Notes: a model not told the origin generated them from the letters alone. A DNA stretch of 28,858 bases from JBBIUS01 sp037440105 (GCA_037440105.1 JBBIUS010000010.1:1-28858); one strand, 5' to 3'. Numbered from the stretch's first letter, positions 6,858-13,946 are shown. A program made the numbers and translations.

Positions 6858-6925
6858 AATAAAAAATTCCCCCTTAAAGTCAGTTGTCTTATTTTGTCAA
6901 AATACTTTTGATTGTTTAACACTAT

Positions 6926-6954
6926 AATATAACATAAAGTTAAAAATTTGTCAA
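6926..6954 (-). promoter_or_regulatory. Consensus promoter of the lipoprotein gene
   Basis: Minus strand TTGACA (6949-6954), 17-bp spacer, TATATT (6926-6931). Transcription should start near 6919, giving a leader of about 290 nt. Confidence 0.8.
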
Positions 6955-6971
6955 GAGGTTTTGACAAATTT
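6944..6971. promoter_or_regulatory. Inverted repeat over the -35 element, possible operator
   Basis: AAATTTGTCAA (6944-6954), 6-nt spacer GAGGTT, TTGACAAATTT (6961-6971): an 11-bp perfect inverted repeat. One arm contains the lipoprotein -35; the other arm forms a TTGACA on the plus strand. Either a dimeric regulator site or a symmetrical pair of promoters. The rest of 6858-7074 shows no gene. Confidence 0.45.
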
Positions 6972-7074
6972 TATATAAAAATTATGATTTTCCGCTAAAA
7001 TTAGCCAAAATAATTATGTTTAAAAATGTTATTATTCCCAAATTTCCTTAACAATTTGCGCCATAAAGAAAAAA

Positions 7075-8160
7075 TCATTGTTTCTCTTTTCTTTTATCTC
7101 TATAACCCTTCAATAAAATTACTGTCCAGAGTATGCCAAAAAGGCATAAAAGGCCCAAGGCAAATAATTTACCTTCTGATTTTAAAATCAGGGTCGAGGT
7201 GCCAAAAACTAAAGTCACAAGATAAAGAGAAAAAACCGCCTGGCGCTGGGATAAGCCAGCGTCTAAAAGCCGAAAATGAAGATGCCTTTGGTCTGCTAAA
7301 ACCAAACTTTTTCTCGCTATCAGCCGCTGGAGCAAAACCAAAAAAGCATCTAAAATCGGCAAACCCATAACAAGCAAAGTAGTAGCAATTTTTCCGCCGG
7401 CAATGATTGAAAGTACGCCAAGCATAAAACCAGTAAATAAACTTCCGCCTTCGCCCAAAAAAATCTTTGCTGGATTAAAATTCCAAACCAAAAATCCAGC
7501 GCAGGCGCCGGCCAAAATTATAGAAAGCATGGCTGTTTCTGGCTGAGAAACTTCTGCCATTAGACTAACAAAGAAAATAATCACGGCCCCGATTGTTGTC
7601 ACCCCGGAAGTAAGGCCGTCAAGACCATCCAAAAACTTAGTTGTATACATCATGCCTAAAAGCCAAACAAAAGTAAAAATATCAGCAAACAATGTAATTT
7701 TGTACGGAATGCCGTGCCACCAAAAAATAATCTTCTGCCATTCATCAAGCCGCAGAACGCCGCCCAATGGATTTGTAATATAAGTAATGCCAATGCCGCT
7801 TAAAATCACTACGATCACTGCTAAAATCGGCCAAATAATCTGCCACTTTGGTTTCAAATTATATTTGTCATCCAAAAATCCGCCAATCATTAAAATCAGC
7901 CCGCCTAAAAAAATTCCAATCAAATGTTTCCCTAAAATTTGACCGCCTAAAACTTTGTCAGTAAAAAAAGCATAGTAACCCAAAACTAAAAAGAAAGACA
8001 AAAAAATTGCCAATCCTCCTAAAAGCGGGGTTGGCTTTTTGTGAATTTTTCGTTTTTCGGTTGGTTCATCCACAACTCGCCACCTTAAAGCAAACCGGCG
8101 CACAATGCCTGTTAAAATAACGACTAGTAAAAATGTAATGATAAAAGGGATGAAATACAT
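7075..8160 (-). CDS. WecA/MraY-like polyprenyl-phosphate sugar-1-phosphate transferase
   Basis: 361 residues with about 10-11 membrane helices, glycosyltransferase family 4. These enzymes transfer a sugar-1-phosphate from a UDP-sugar to undecaprenyl phosphate, the first membrane step in making cell-surface polymers. Motifs in order: HKKPTPLLGGLAI (residues 40-52), GFLDDKYNLKP with D97 and D98, the KFLDGLDGL motif (D178, D181), NFNPAKIFLGEGGSLFTGF, and RHLHFRLLDAGLS with H293 and H295. The usual third catalytic aspartate of the GD-x-GS motif is glutamate here (E237), which should still bind magnesium but is unusual for MraY itself. The HLHxRLL motif suits WecA/TagO-like enzymes better than MraY. 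No other glycan genes are adjacent; the upstream neighbour is the ClpC-like gene, 140 nt away across a large inverted repeat. Confidence 0.88.
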   Translation of the reverse strand: MYFIPFIITFLLVVILTGIVRRFALRWRVVDEPTEKRKIHKKPTPLLGGLAIFLSFFLVLGYYAFFTDKVLGGQILGKHLIGIFLGGLILMIGGFLDDKYNLKPKWQIIWPILAVIVVILSGIGITYITNPLGGVLRLDEWQKIIFWWHGIPYKITLFADIFTFVWLLGMMYTTKFLDGLDGLTSGVTTIGAVIIFFVSLMAEVSQPETAMLSIILAGACAGFLVWNFNPAKIFLGEGGSLFTGFMLGVLSIIAGGKIATTLLVMGLPILDAFLVLLQRLIARKSLVLADQRHLHFRLLDAGLSQRQAVFSLYLVTLVFGTSTLILKSEGKLFALGLLCLFGILWTVILLKGYRDKRKEKQ

Positions 8161-8300
8161 AACAAGAAATTTCTAATTAACCTAATTAATCTGATTTCTA
8201 ATAAATGACCAATGTCAAAATATTCAATGCCTAAATATTTTGGTCATTTAGTCATTGGGATTTATTTAGATCAATTAGAAATTAGAAATTAGAAATTTTT
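8161..8300. repeat. Large nested inverted repeat between clpC-like and transferase genes
   Basis: The outer arms are ATTTCTAATT (from about 8168) and AATTAGAAAT (from about 8273, repeated as AATTAGAAATTAGAAATTAG). The inner arms are AATGACCAA...AATATT (8204-8223) and AATATTTTGGTCATT (8236-8250). The whole gap folds as one hairpin. It is word-repeat material of the local type and might also act as a weak terminator. Confidence 0.6.
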
Positions 8301-11045
8301 CTAAAGTTCCCTGGCTTTTTCTACTCTCATTACCCCGCCTGCCTCAAGATGGACCTCATCCCGCCGGCCGAGCCGCTGTTTTAAAATTAATTCGGTCAGC
8401 GTATCTTCTACTTTTTCCGCAATCACCCGCCTCAGAGGCCTTGCGCCAAAAATCGGGTCAAAACCAGCTTGGGCCAATTCTTGCACTGCTTCAGGGGTAA
8501 CGCGAAGAATAATTCCACGTTTATCTTCCAGTTGTTTTGCGATTTTGTCAAGCATTAATTTCGCAATCTGCTCAATTTCGGTTTGGACAAGCGGCTTAAA
8601 AACAATTATTCCATCAAAACGATTTAAAAGTTCTGGTCTGAAATAAGGCTTCAACTCAACGCTTATCAGGTGTTCTTTAATTTTATCAAGACCAAGACCA
8701 TGCCTCAAACCTTCTTGAATGTAAGGTGTTCCAGCATTTGAAGTAGCAATTAAAATTATATTTGTAAAATCAATTGTTCTGCCAACATTATCAGTCAGCC
8801 GGCCGTCATCCATTACCTGAAGAAAAATATTCAAAATATCAGGATGGGCCTTTTCAAATTCATCCAAAAGCAAAAGAGTAAAAGGATTTTTTCTAACTTC
8901 TTCAGTAAGATATCCTCCTGGCGAGCCGCCCGGCATCCCAATTAAACGGTAAAGGCTTGTTGGGTCTTGATATTCTGACATATCAAGCCGAATCATATTT
9001 TTTTCGCTGCCAAAATAAACCTCTGCTACCGTTTTTGCGGTTTCAGTTTTGCCAACGCCGGTCGGGCCCAAAAATAGAAAATTTGCAATTGGCCTTTTTG
9101 CCTCGCGAAGTTCTGCCCTTGCCCGCCGCAGGGCTCTTGCCACTGCCTTTACTGCCTCGTCCTGCCCGACTATTCTTTTATGCATCTCTTCCTCTAAGCG
9201 CAAAAGTTTTTCTGACTCAGCCTCAGTTACAGCAGTAACTGGAATTTTTGTCTTTTTTGCAATCACTTCAGCAACGTCTTCTTTTAAAACAATCGCGTTT
9301 TCGCCCCGTTTACTGCGAGTTAGATGGGCTGCTTCTTTTATAATCTCAATGGCTTTCTCAGGTAAATAATGCTCATGCATGTATCGACTAGAAAGTGTCA
9401 CGGCCAATTCTAAAGCACCGTATGAAAAGAAAATTTTATTTTGGTATTCAATTCCGCCGGCCTTTGCTTCCAAAATTTGAATTGCTTGATTTGTTTCCGG
9501 CTCGTCAATTAAAACTTTTTGCAAAACATTGCCAAGAGCGGTCCGCTCAATGTGTTTTGAATAATTGGTTGGCGTAGTTGAAGCAAGAACAAAAAAATAT
9601 CCGCGGGCTAGTTCATCAGCCAAAACTCGAGAAAGATCAATGCTTTCTTTTGTTCCGGCTGTTATGCCGATCATTCCTTCAATATTTGGAATGTAAAGAA
9701 CAATGTTTCCTGCCCTGGCAATCTCATCGCAAATTAGCAAGAGCCTTTCTTGCGCTTCAGAAGGGGTTGCCCCAGCCACAAGTTCTCCGATATTTAAACT
9801 AACTAACCTTTTATCTTGTAAAATTTTTGGCACATCTTCTTCAAGCATCCGCTGGGCAATGCCTTCAATTATGGTTGTTTTTCCAACGCCGGGCGGACCG
9901 ACTAAAATCGCGCTCTGTCTGCCTCCTTCAATAATTCTAAAAATTTCATCAATCTCTTTTTCCCGATCAATGCAAGGGGCAAGGCGGCCATACTTTGCAA
10001 ATAAAGTCAAATCTTGACTGAATTGGTCAAGAAACGGCGTAGCAAGGGCGGTCATTGCCCGCGACATTGGTCCTTTGGGTCGGAGGCGAGCTAAAGCCCG
10101 GCTCTCCTTCCACCTTTTTCTTAAAAATTCTGAAATTCTAAGCCAAGCCGCTACATTTTTTAATTTATTTAAATCGATTTCTAAATCGTATAGAACTTCT
10201 TGGATGATTTTTTCTTCCTTTGCCGCGGCTAAAATTAATTCAACCGCGCCTACCTGTCCCTGCTTTGCTGCAGATGCTTCTTTATAGGCTTTAAAAAATA
10301 AATTTATAGAATTAAAAGAAAAAACTGACTCAAATATTTCTTCTGGCTCTTTTTCAACCAGGGCTAACTGATGAGCGACTTTTTCTTGAAGATGTTTAAA
10401 ATTAACTCCCAACCTCACAAAAAGGACAACTGACTTATGAGAAGAAAGAAGAGAGGCAAAAAGATGGAGAGGCAAAACTTGACGGTGCCCTAACCTCTGT
10501 GCCATCCGCCAAGCTGATTCAACTATTTTTTTTGCTTCAGGGCTTAAAGCGCGCCAAACATCAACTTTTGTTTTTTTATCCAGACGTTTGATTTCTGGCC
10601 AATCAATTATTTCCGGCCTCTCAATTTTTTTAACCTCATACCCCTTTTTTTCAACTCTTCCTTTTAAAGCCGCTTCTTGGCCAAACCGATAGATTAAAAA
10701 TAAATCTCCTAAAAGAGAAAACAAAAAAAGCAAAACAGCTGACTCGCCAGAAGCCCAAAATGAAATGGAAAATATTGAAACTAAACCAATCTCAGAAATT
10801 CGCCATAATAAAAATAAAAAAGCGGCTGCCCCAAAGAGAAATAAAATACCGCTTGTTAACAATTTTAAAAATCTTTCAATTTTATTTTTTTGAAGTTCTT
10901 GATTTGTGATTATTTTATTCCAATACAAAAATTTTCCTTCAAACCAATGGCCGATTCCTAACCCACCACATCCTAAACATTTGTCTCTCCCCACTCGACC
11001 GCTCCCGTTGCAAGTGGGACAAATAATCATATCTTTGTCAGACAT
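8301..11045 (-). CDS. clpC: Membrane-anchored ClpC-like double AAA+ ATPase with zinc ribbon
   Basis: 914 residues. The N-terminus is a DnaJ-like zinc ribbon with C9, C12, C23 and C26 (CPTCNGSG, CLGCGGLG), then two membrane helices (about 62-82 and 103-120), a Clp N-domain-like helical region (165-300), and two AAA+ modules. AAA1 has Walker A GPPGVGKT (383-390), but its Walker B is degenerate: the DE pair is P453-N454. The first pore loop lacks its tyrosine (LVAGATPSEAQERL). AAA2 has Walker A GPTGVGKT (660-667), Walker B LLLLDE (D728, E729) and GARPLRR at 867-873. Its pore loop is shortened by about four residues and lacks GYVG. No obvious IGF-type ClpP-docking loop is seen. It may thus remodel proteins at the membrane without ClpP. 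The upstream 123-residue membrane protein is a likely partner. Symbol by homology only. Confidence 0.85.
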   Translation of the reverse strand: MSDKDMIICPTCNGSGRVGRDKCLGCGGLGIGHWFEGKFLYWNKIITNQELQKNKIERFLKLLTSGILFLFGAAAFLFLLWRISEIGLVSIFSISFWASGESAVLLFLFSLLGDLFLIYRFGQEAALKGRVEKKGYEVKKIERPEIIDWPEIKRLDKKTKVDVWRALSPEAKKIVESAWRMAQRLGHRQVLPLHLFASLLSSHKSVVLFVRLGVNFKHLQEKVAHQLALVEKEPEEIFESVFSFNSINLFFKAYKEASAAKQGQVGAVELILAAAKEEKIIQEVLYDLEIDLNKLKNVAAWLRISEFLRKRWKESRALARLRPKGPMSRAMTALATPFLDQFSQDLTLFAKYGRLAPCIDREKEIDEIFRIIEGGRQSAILVGPPGVGKTTIIEGIAQRMLEEDVPKILQDKRLVSLNIGELVAGATPSEAQERLLLICDEIARAGNIVLYIPNIEGMIGITAGTKESIDLSRVLADELARGYFFVLASTTPTNYSKHIERTALGNVLQKVLIDEPETNQAIQILEAKAGGIEYQNKIFFSYGALELAVTLSSRYMHEHYLPEKAIEIIKEAAHLTRSKRGENAIVLKEDVAEVIAKKTKIPVTAVTEAESEKLLRLEEEMHKRIVGQDEAVKAVARALRRARAELREAKRPIANFLFLGPTGVGKTETAKTVAEVYFGSEKNMIRLDMSEYQDPTSLYRLIGMPGGSPGGYLTEEVRKNPFTLLLLDEFEKAHPDILNIFLQVMDDGRLTDNVGRTIDFTNIILIATSNAGTPYIQEGLRHGLGLDKIKEHLISVELKPYFRPELLNRFDGIIVFKPLVQTEIEQIAKLMLDKIAKQLEDKRGIILRVTPEAVQELAQAGFDPIFGARPLRRVIAEKVEDTLTELILKQRLGRRDEVHLEAGGVMRVEKAREL

Positions 11046-11128
11046 ATTTTAATACGTTGAATCAGGAATTATGAATCATGAATTATGAAAATCAATACCC
11101 TGATTCCCAATTTATAATTCATAATCAG
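11046..11128. repeat. GAATTATGAATCATGAATTATG word repeat
   Basis: Words GAATCAGGAATTATGAATCATGAATTATGAAA and AATTTATAATTCATAATC fill the gap between the small membrane protein and the ClpC-like gene. The same word family occurs at 569-592 and 2300-2333. Confidence 0.55.
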
Positions 11129-11500
11129 TTATAACGCTGCTAAATTTATAACAATCCCCAGAATTATTATGACCGGAAAACACAACCAAACAATAATTAA
11201 AGTAAACATCAAAGCGCTCCAAAAAATTAAAATTAGTCCGCGAGCAATGATTTGGAAAACTCTCATGAAAAAACTAATAATTTTGCCTGGAATATCGTAC
11301 TGGCCAAACATTGGCTTAAAAATATTTATAAGCCAGATTTTAAGCCCTAACCTCATTTCCATTGACTTAATGCTCTCTAGGCGAGAAGCAGCGGTTTTTC
11401 TAAAACCAGCGCTATACCACCAAACAGGAAAATACAAAATTTCCCTACCTAAATCTAAAAAAACATCTTTAAATAAAGTAGATTGAATTTTTGAATTCAT
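11129..11500 (-). CDS. Small membrane protein upstream of clpC-like gene
   Basis: 123 residues. The first half is amphipathic and basic (DVFLDLGREILYFPVWWYSAGFRKTAASRLESIKSMEMRLGLK). The second half has a hydrophobic block of about 50 residues (IISFFMRVFQIIARGLILIFWSALMFTLIIVWLCFPVIIIL...), enough for two membrane helices. FPVWWYSAG followed by KRxxxx-E-S is typical of a family of CPR membrane proteins, but I cannot name a domain. It is transcribed with, and 83 nt ahead of, the membrane-anchored ClpC-like ATPase, so a structural or adaptor role for that ATPase is a reasonable guess. The ATG lies only 8 nt after an extended -10 element, implying a leaderless message. Confidence 0.6.
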   Translation of the reverse strand: MNSKIQSTLFKDVFLDLGREILYFPVWWYSAGFRKTAASRLESIKSMEMRLGLKIWLINIFKPMFGQYDIPGKIISFFMRVFQIIARGLILIFWSALMFTLIIVWLCFPVIIILGIVINLAAL

Positions 11501-11508
11501 ATTTAGTT

Positions 11509-11517
11509 ATTTTACCA
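11509..11517 (-). promoter_or_regulatory. Extended -10 promoter 8 nt before an ATG
   Basis: TGGTAAAAT on the minus strand, ending 8 nt before the ATG at 11498-11500. The identical 9-mer occurs at 26671-26679. The start site would fall at or next to the ATG. Confidence 0.5.
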
Positions 11518-11550
11518 CAAATCATTAAAAAAGAAAAATTTAAAAATATT

Positions 11551-11578
11551 AATAAAAAAGACTCGCTTTTAGCGAGTC
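11551..11578 (-). terminator. Terminator of PAS-GGDEF gene
   Basis: GACTCGCT (11560-11567), loop TTT, AGCGAGTC (11571-11578); on the minus strand the stem is followed by TTTTTTATTAATATTTTT. It begins 5 nt after the PAS-GGDEF stop. Confidence 0.85.
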
Positions 11579-11582
11579 AACC

Positions 11583-12530
11583 TTAAACCTGTATCGTTTT
11601 AGATTCAAGGTCAGCAGCGTGGAGAATTCTATTTTTACCTGCTCGTTTTGCTTGTTTTGCGACCGTATCAGCCGTATTTATCAGTTTATGGGGAGAATTT
11701 ATTGTCTGACTTATTTCAGAGATGCCTATCGAAACTGTTACCGAAATGCCTGTCTCACCGCTCATAATTTTCAAACTCTCGACTTTCCGCCTAATTCTTT
11801 CCGCGATCTCAAGAGCATTCTTTTTTGTTGCGCCGGGGATAATCACCACAAACTCATCTCCTCCATAACGCGCAACGACATCAGTTTCTTTTACTGAGTC
11901 TGATATTATTTTCGCGATATTAACAAGCACTATATCGCCGGCTGAATGCCCAAATAAATCATTCACTTTTTTAAGGTCATCAAAATCAATAAAGAGCAAT
12001 GACAGCGGGTACTTAAGTTGGATAGCTCGACGAAATTCTTCTTCTATTTTTGTATCAAAATATCGTCGGTTATTCACTCTGGTTAGATGGTCGGTCATTG
12101 ATAAAAGCTCTAACTCTTTGTTTTTCCGCTTCAGGGCTGCTTCAATGTCCATCTCGTATCGAATGCTTTTAGCAATGCCAACTACCCGCCTAACGCGCCC
12201 TCTTGCGTCGCGAGCTAAATTTACTGTGAGGAGAACAGGCTCTTGCCCGCCGTCTTTTTTTCGATAAAAACAACGCAAATTCTCAACCTTCTGTCTCTTT
12301 TTAAGCATTTCTTTTAAATCGCTGCCGTTTATTTTGCCGTTTTCGTCAACAATGAAATTCAAAATATTTTTTCCAAAAACTTCATTTTCTTGGTAACCTA
12401 AATATCTTTCTGCGCCAGAATTCCAAACCAGGATATTTCCTCTTTCATCTGTAATGATAATAATATCTGAAGATGCTCCAATAACTGCTTCAAGCAATTC
12501 CGCATGGTCTTTCAACCTTTTGTAGTTCAC
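11583..12530 (-). CDS. PAS-GGDEF diguanylate cyclase
   Basis: 315 residues, soluble. A PAS domain (residues about 8-125: ASSDIIIITDERGNILVWNSGAERYLGYQ) is joined by a short helix (IEAALKRKNKELELLSMTDHLT) to a GGDEF domain (145-310). The catalytic signature is perfect: RYGGDEF with GGDEF at 223-227, the metal-binding FIDFDDLKKVND (D182), and NNRRYF. It should make cyclic di-GMP from two GTP. The product-inhibition I-site RxxD is KETD (K214-D217), so feedback inhibition may be weak or absent. Translation starts at GTG, fixed by AAGGAGGG just upstream; a second AAAAGGAGGGA lies about 30 nt further up. It has its own consensus promoter and terminator. Cyclic di-GMP enzymes are uncommon in CPR, and no phosphodiesterase or PilZ receptor is visible here. 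Confidence 0.9.
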   Translation of the reverse strand: MNYKRLKDHAELLEAVIGASSDIIIITDERGNILVWNSGAERYLGYQENEVFGKNILNFIVDENGKINGSDLKEMLKKRQKVENLRCFYRKKDGGQEPVLLTVNLARDARGRVRRVVGIAKSIRYEMDIEAALKRKNKELELLSMTDHLTRVNNRRYFDTKIEEEFRRAIQLKYPLSLLFIDFDDLKKVNDLFGHSAGDIVLVNIAKIISDSVKETDVVARYGGDEFVVIIPGATKKNALEIAERIRRKVESLKIMSGETGISVTVSIGISEISQTINSPHKLINTADTVAKQAKRAGKNRILHAADLESKTIQV

Positions 12531-12534
12531 CTTT

Positions 12535-12574
12535 CCCTCCTTTTAAAAAGAACAATAAAAAAATCCCTCCTTTT
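12535..12574 (-). promoter_or_regulatory. Two tandem AAAAGGAGGG sites ahead of PAS-GGDEF
   Basis: AAAAGGAGGG occurs twice on the minus strand: at 12535-12544, next to the GTG start, and again at 12565-12574. The upstream copy faces a TTG about 8 nt downstream that opens a frame of about 20 codons overlapping the real start. It may be a duplication or a standby site. Confidence 0.5.
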
Positions 12575-12583
12575 GATGATTAA

Positions 12584-12612
12584 ATCATAATAAAAACAGT
12601 TAGGGATGTCAA
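12584..12612 (-). promoter_or_regulatory. Consensus promoter of PAS-GGDEF gene
   Basis: Minus strand TTGACA (12607-12612), 17-bp spacer, TATGAT (12584-12589). The tgt stop is 17 nt upstream, so this gene is expressed independently of tgt. Confidence 0.75.
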
Positions 12613-12628
12613 ATTCAAATTTATAATT

Positions 12629-13873
12629 TCAAATTCTGCCTAAACTTATTTCTCTTCTAATTCGCTCCATCAATTCTAAATAAAAATTTACATTATGAAT
12701 CGTTGCCAAGCGCAATGCTAAAGGTTCTCCAGAAATAAAAAGATGGCGCAAATAAGCGCGAGTGTAATTTTTACAAGTATGGCATTGGCAATTTTTATCA
12801 AGCGGAGAAAAATCGTTTTTAAACTTTTCATTAGTAATGTGAAGAGTTTTATAGAAAGCCGCCGAGACCGTACTTTTCGGGAAAAACTTCCGCGGTTCCT
12901 CCCGAGATGAGTCACTCATCGAAGAACGAGCGGTCTTTTGACAGAACGAGACAGAATGCAACTGAGAAGGTTTTCTCAAAAAAGAAAACTCATCTGATCT
13001 GTATTTTAGAGGTGACCAAACATAAAGCAAACCGTGCCTTGCATTCCTCGTGGGTATTACACAATCAAACATATCAATTCCCCGCCGGACCGCTTCAACA
13101 ATTTCTTCTGGCTGACCAACACCCATTAGGTATCGCGGTTTGTTCTCCGGCAGCTCTGACACTGTATAATCCAAAACTTTGTACATCTCTTTTCGCGGTT
13201 CACCTACGGCCAAACCGCCGATGGCATAGCCGTCAAAATCAAAGTCAATCAATTCTTTAACACTTCGCAATCTCAAATCTTTATACACGCTTCCCTGAAC
13301 TATTCCAAAAAGCAATTGCTTTTTGCGTAACGGGTAACGAGTAACGCGTAACGAGTAATTTTTACTTCTTGCGGCCCAGACGCCAGTCAGCCGCACCGCT
13401 TCCTCTGCTTCTTTGCGCGAACACGGATACGGCGTGCAGACATCTAAAACCATGGCAATGTCAGAGCCCAATTTTTTTTGAACTTGCAAAACTAATTCAG
13501 GCGCCAAAACAAATTGCTCGCCGTCAATATGCGAACGGAAAAATGCCCCTTCTTCTTTTATTTTTCTTTGTTTTGCTAAAGAGAAAATTTGAAAACCGCC
13601 GCTGTCGGTCAAAATCGCGCCTTGCCAATTCATAAACTTATGGAGTCCGCCGCTTCTTTTTATAACTCCTATCCCAGGACGCAAAAGCAAATGATAAGTG
13701 TTTGAAAGAATTATTTTGGCTCCTAATTTTTTTAAATCAGAACTATCTAAGGCCTTAACTGAGGCTTTTGTGGCAATCGGCATAAAAAACGGCGTATCAA
13801 GCATGCCGTGTCCTGTTTTTAATTTGCCAACTCGAGCAAAAGAAATTTTTGATTTTTTAATTATTTTTAACAT
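12629..13873 (-). CDS. tgt: tRNA-guanine transglycosylase with two in-frame insertions
   Basis: 414 residues from MLKIIKKS. Tgt swaps guanine-34 of tRNAs with GUN anticodons for preQ1 on the queuosine pathway. Catalytic and structural motifs are intact: DSGGFQIFSL (nucleophile region), GIVQGSVYKDLR, GGLAVGEP, PRYLMGVG, the RGIDMFDCVIPTRNARHG active-site loop, and the zinc site CQCHTC...H. Two departures from the family: the loop before LLFGIVQGS reads NYSLRVTRYPLRKK and is encoded by a GTAACGAG word repeat, and about 55 extra residues rich in Ser and Arg separate LLYVW from TLHITNEKFKNDFSPLDKNC. The frame is open through both, so the enzyme is probably made. An extended -10 ends 8 nt before this ATG; an ATG 18 nt upstream would lie inside that -10, so it was not chosen. 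Confidence 0.92.
   Translation of the reverse strand: MLKIIKKSKISFARVGKLKTGHGMLDTPFFMPIATKASVKALDSSDLKKLGAKIILSNTYHLLLRPGIGVIKRSGGLHKFMNWQGAILTDSGGFQIFSLAKQRKIKEEGAFFRSHIDGEQFVLAPELVLQVQKKLGSDIAMVLDVCTPYPCSRKEAEEAVRLTGVWAARSKNYSLRVTRYPLRKKQLLFGIVQGSVYKDLRLRSVKELIDFDFDGYAIGGLAVGEPRKEMYKVLDYTVSELPENKPRYLMGVGQPEEIVEAVRRGIDMFDCVIPTRNARHGLLYVWSPLKYRSDEFSFLRKPSQLHSVSFCQKTARSSMSDSSREEPRKFFPKSTVSAAFYKTLHITNEKFKNDFSPLDKNCQCHTCKNYTRAYLRHLFISGEPLALRLATIHNVNFYLELMERIRREISLGRI
12850..13015 (-). repeat. In-frame insertion in tgt with palindromic core
   Basis: About 165 nt not found in typical Tgt. The core GATGAGTCACTCATC (12906-12920) is a perfect palindrome with a 3-nt centre, flanked by imperfect arms (CCGCGGTTCCTCC on one side, GAAGAACGAGCGG on the other) that extend the hairpin. 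A second hairpin, GTTTTCT/AGAAAAC, lies at 12970-12989. The insertion encodes residues such as QKTARSSMSDSSREEPRK. This is similar in style to Rickettsia palindromic elements that insert in frame in genes; no sequence relation is claimed. Confidence 0.55.
13325..13358 (-). repeat. GTAACGAG word repeat inside tgt
   Basis: Four near-copies of GTAACG(C/A)G lie within the tgt coding frame and encode SLRVTRYPLR. A 13-mer, GGGTAACGAGTAA, is shared with the rplU/recR intergenic tract (minus strand at 4633-4645). It replaces a surface loop of similar length, so the frame is kept. Confidence 0.7.
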
Positions 13874-13881
13874 ATTAATAA

Positions 13882-13890
13882 ATATTAGCA
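13882..13890 (-). promoter_or_regulatory. Extended -10 of tgt, leaderless arrangement
   Basis: TGCTAATAT on the minus strand, ending 8 nt before the tgt ATG (13871-13873). TTGACT lies upstream but with a spacer longer than 20 bp, so the extended -10 probably does most of the work. Confidence 0.5.
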
Positions 13891-13946
13891 TAAAACTTTT
13901 TTTACTTAAACAAAGTCAACTTAAAAAATAATTCTAAAATTCTCAA

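Noticed and set aside
12629..13891. tgt as a frameshifted pseudogene
   Set aside because: The frame is open from start to stop, and all catalytic and zinc residues are present on both sides of the insertions.
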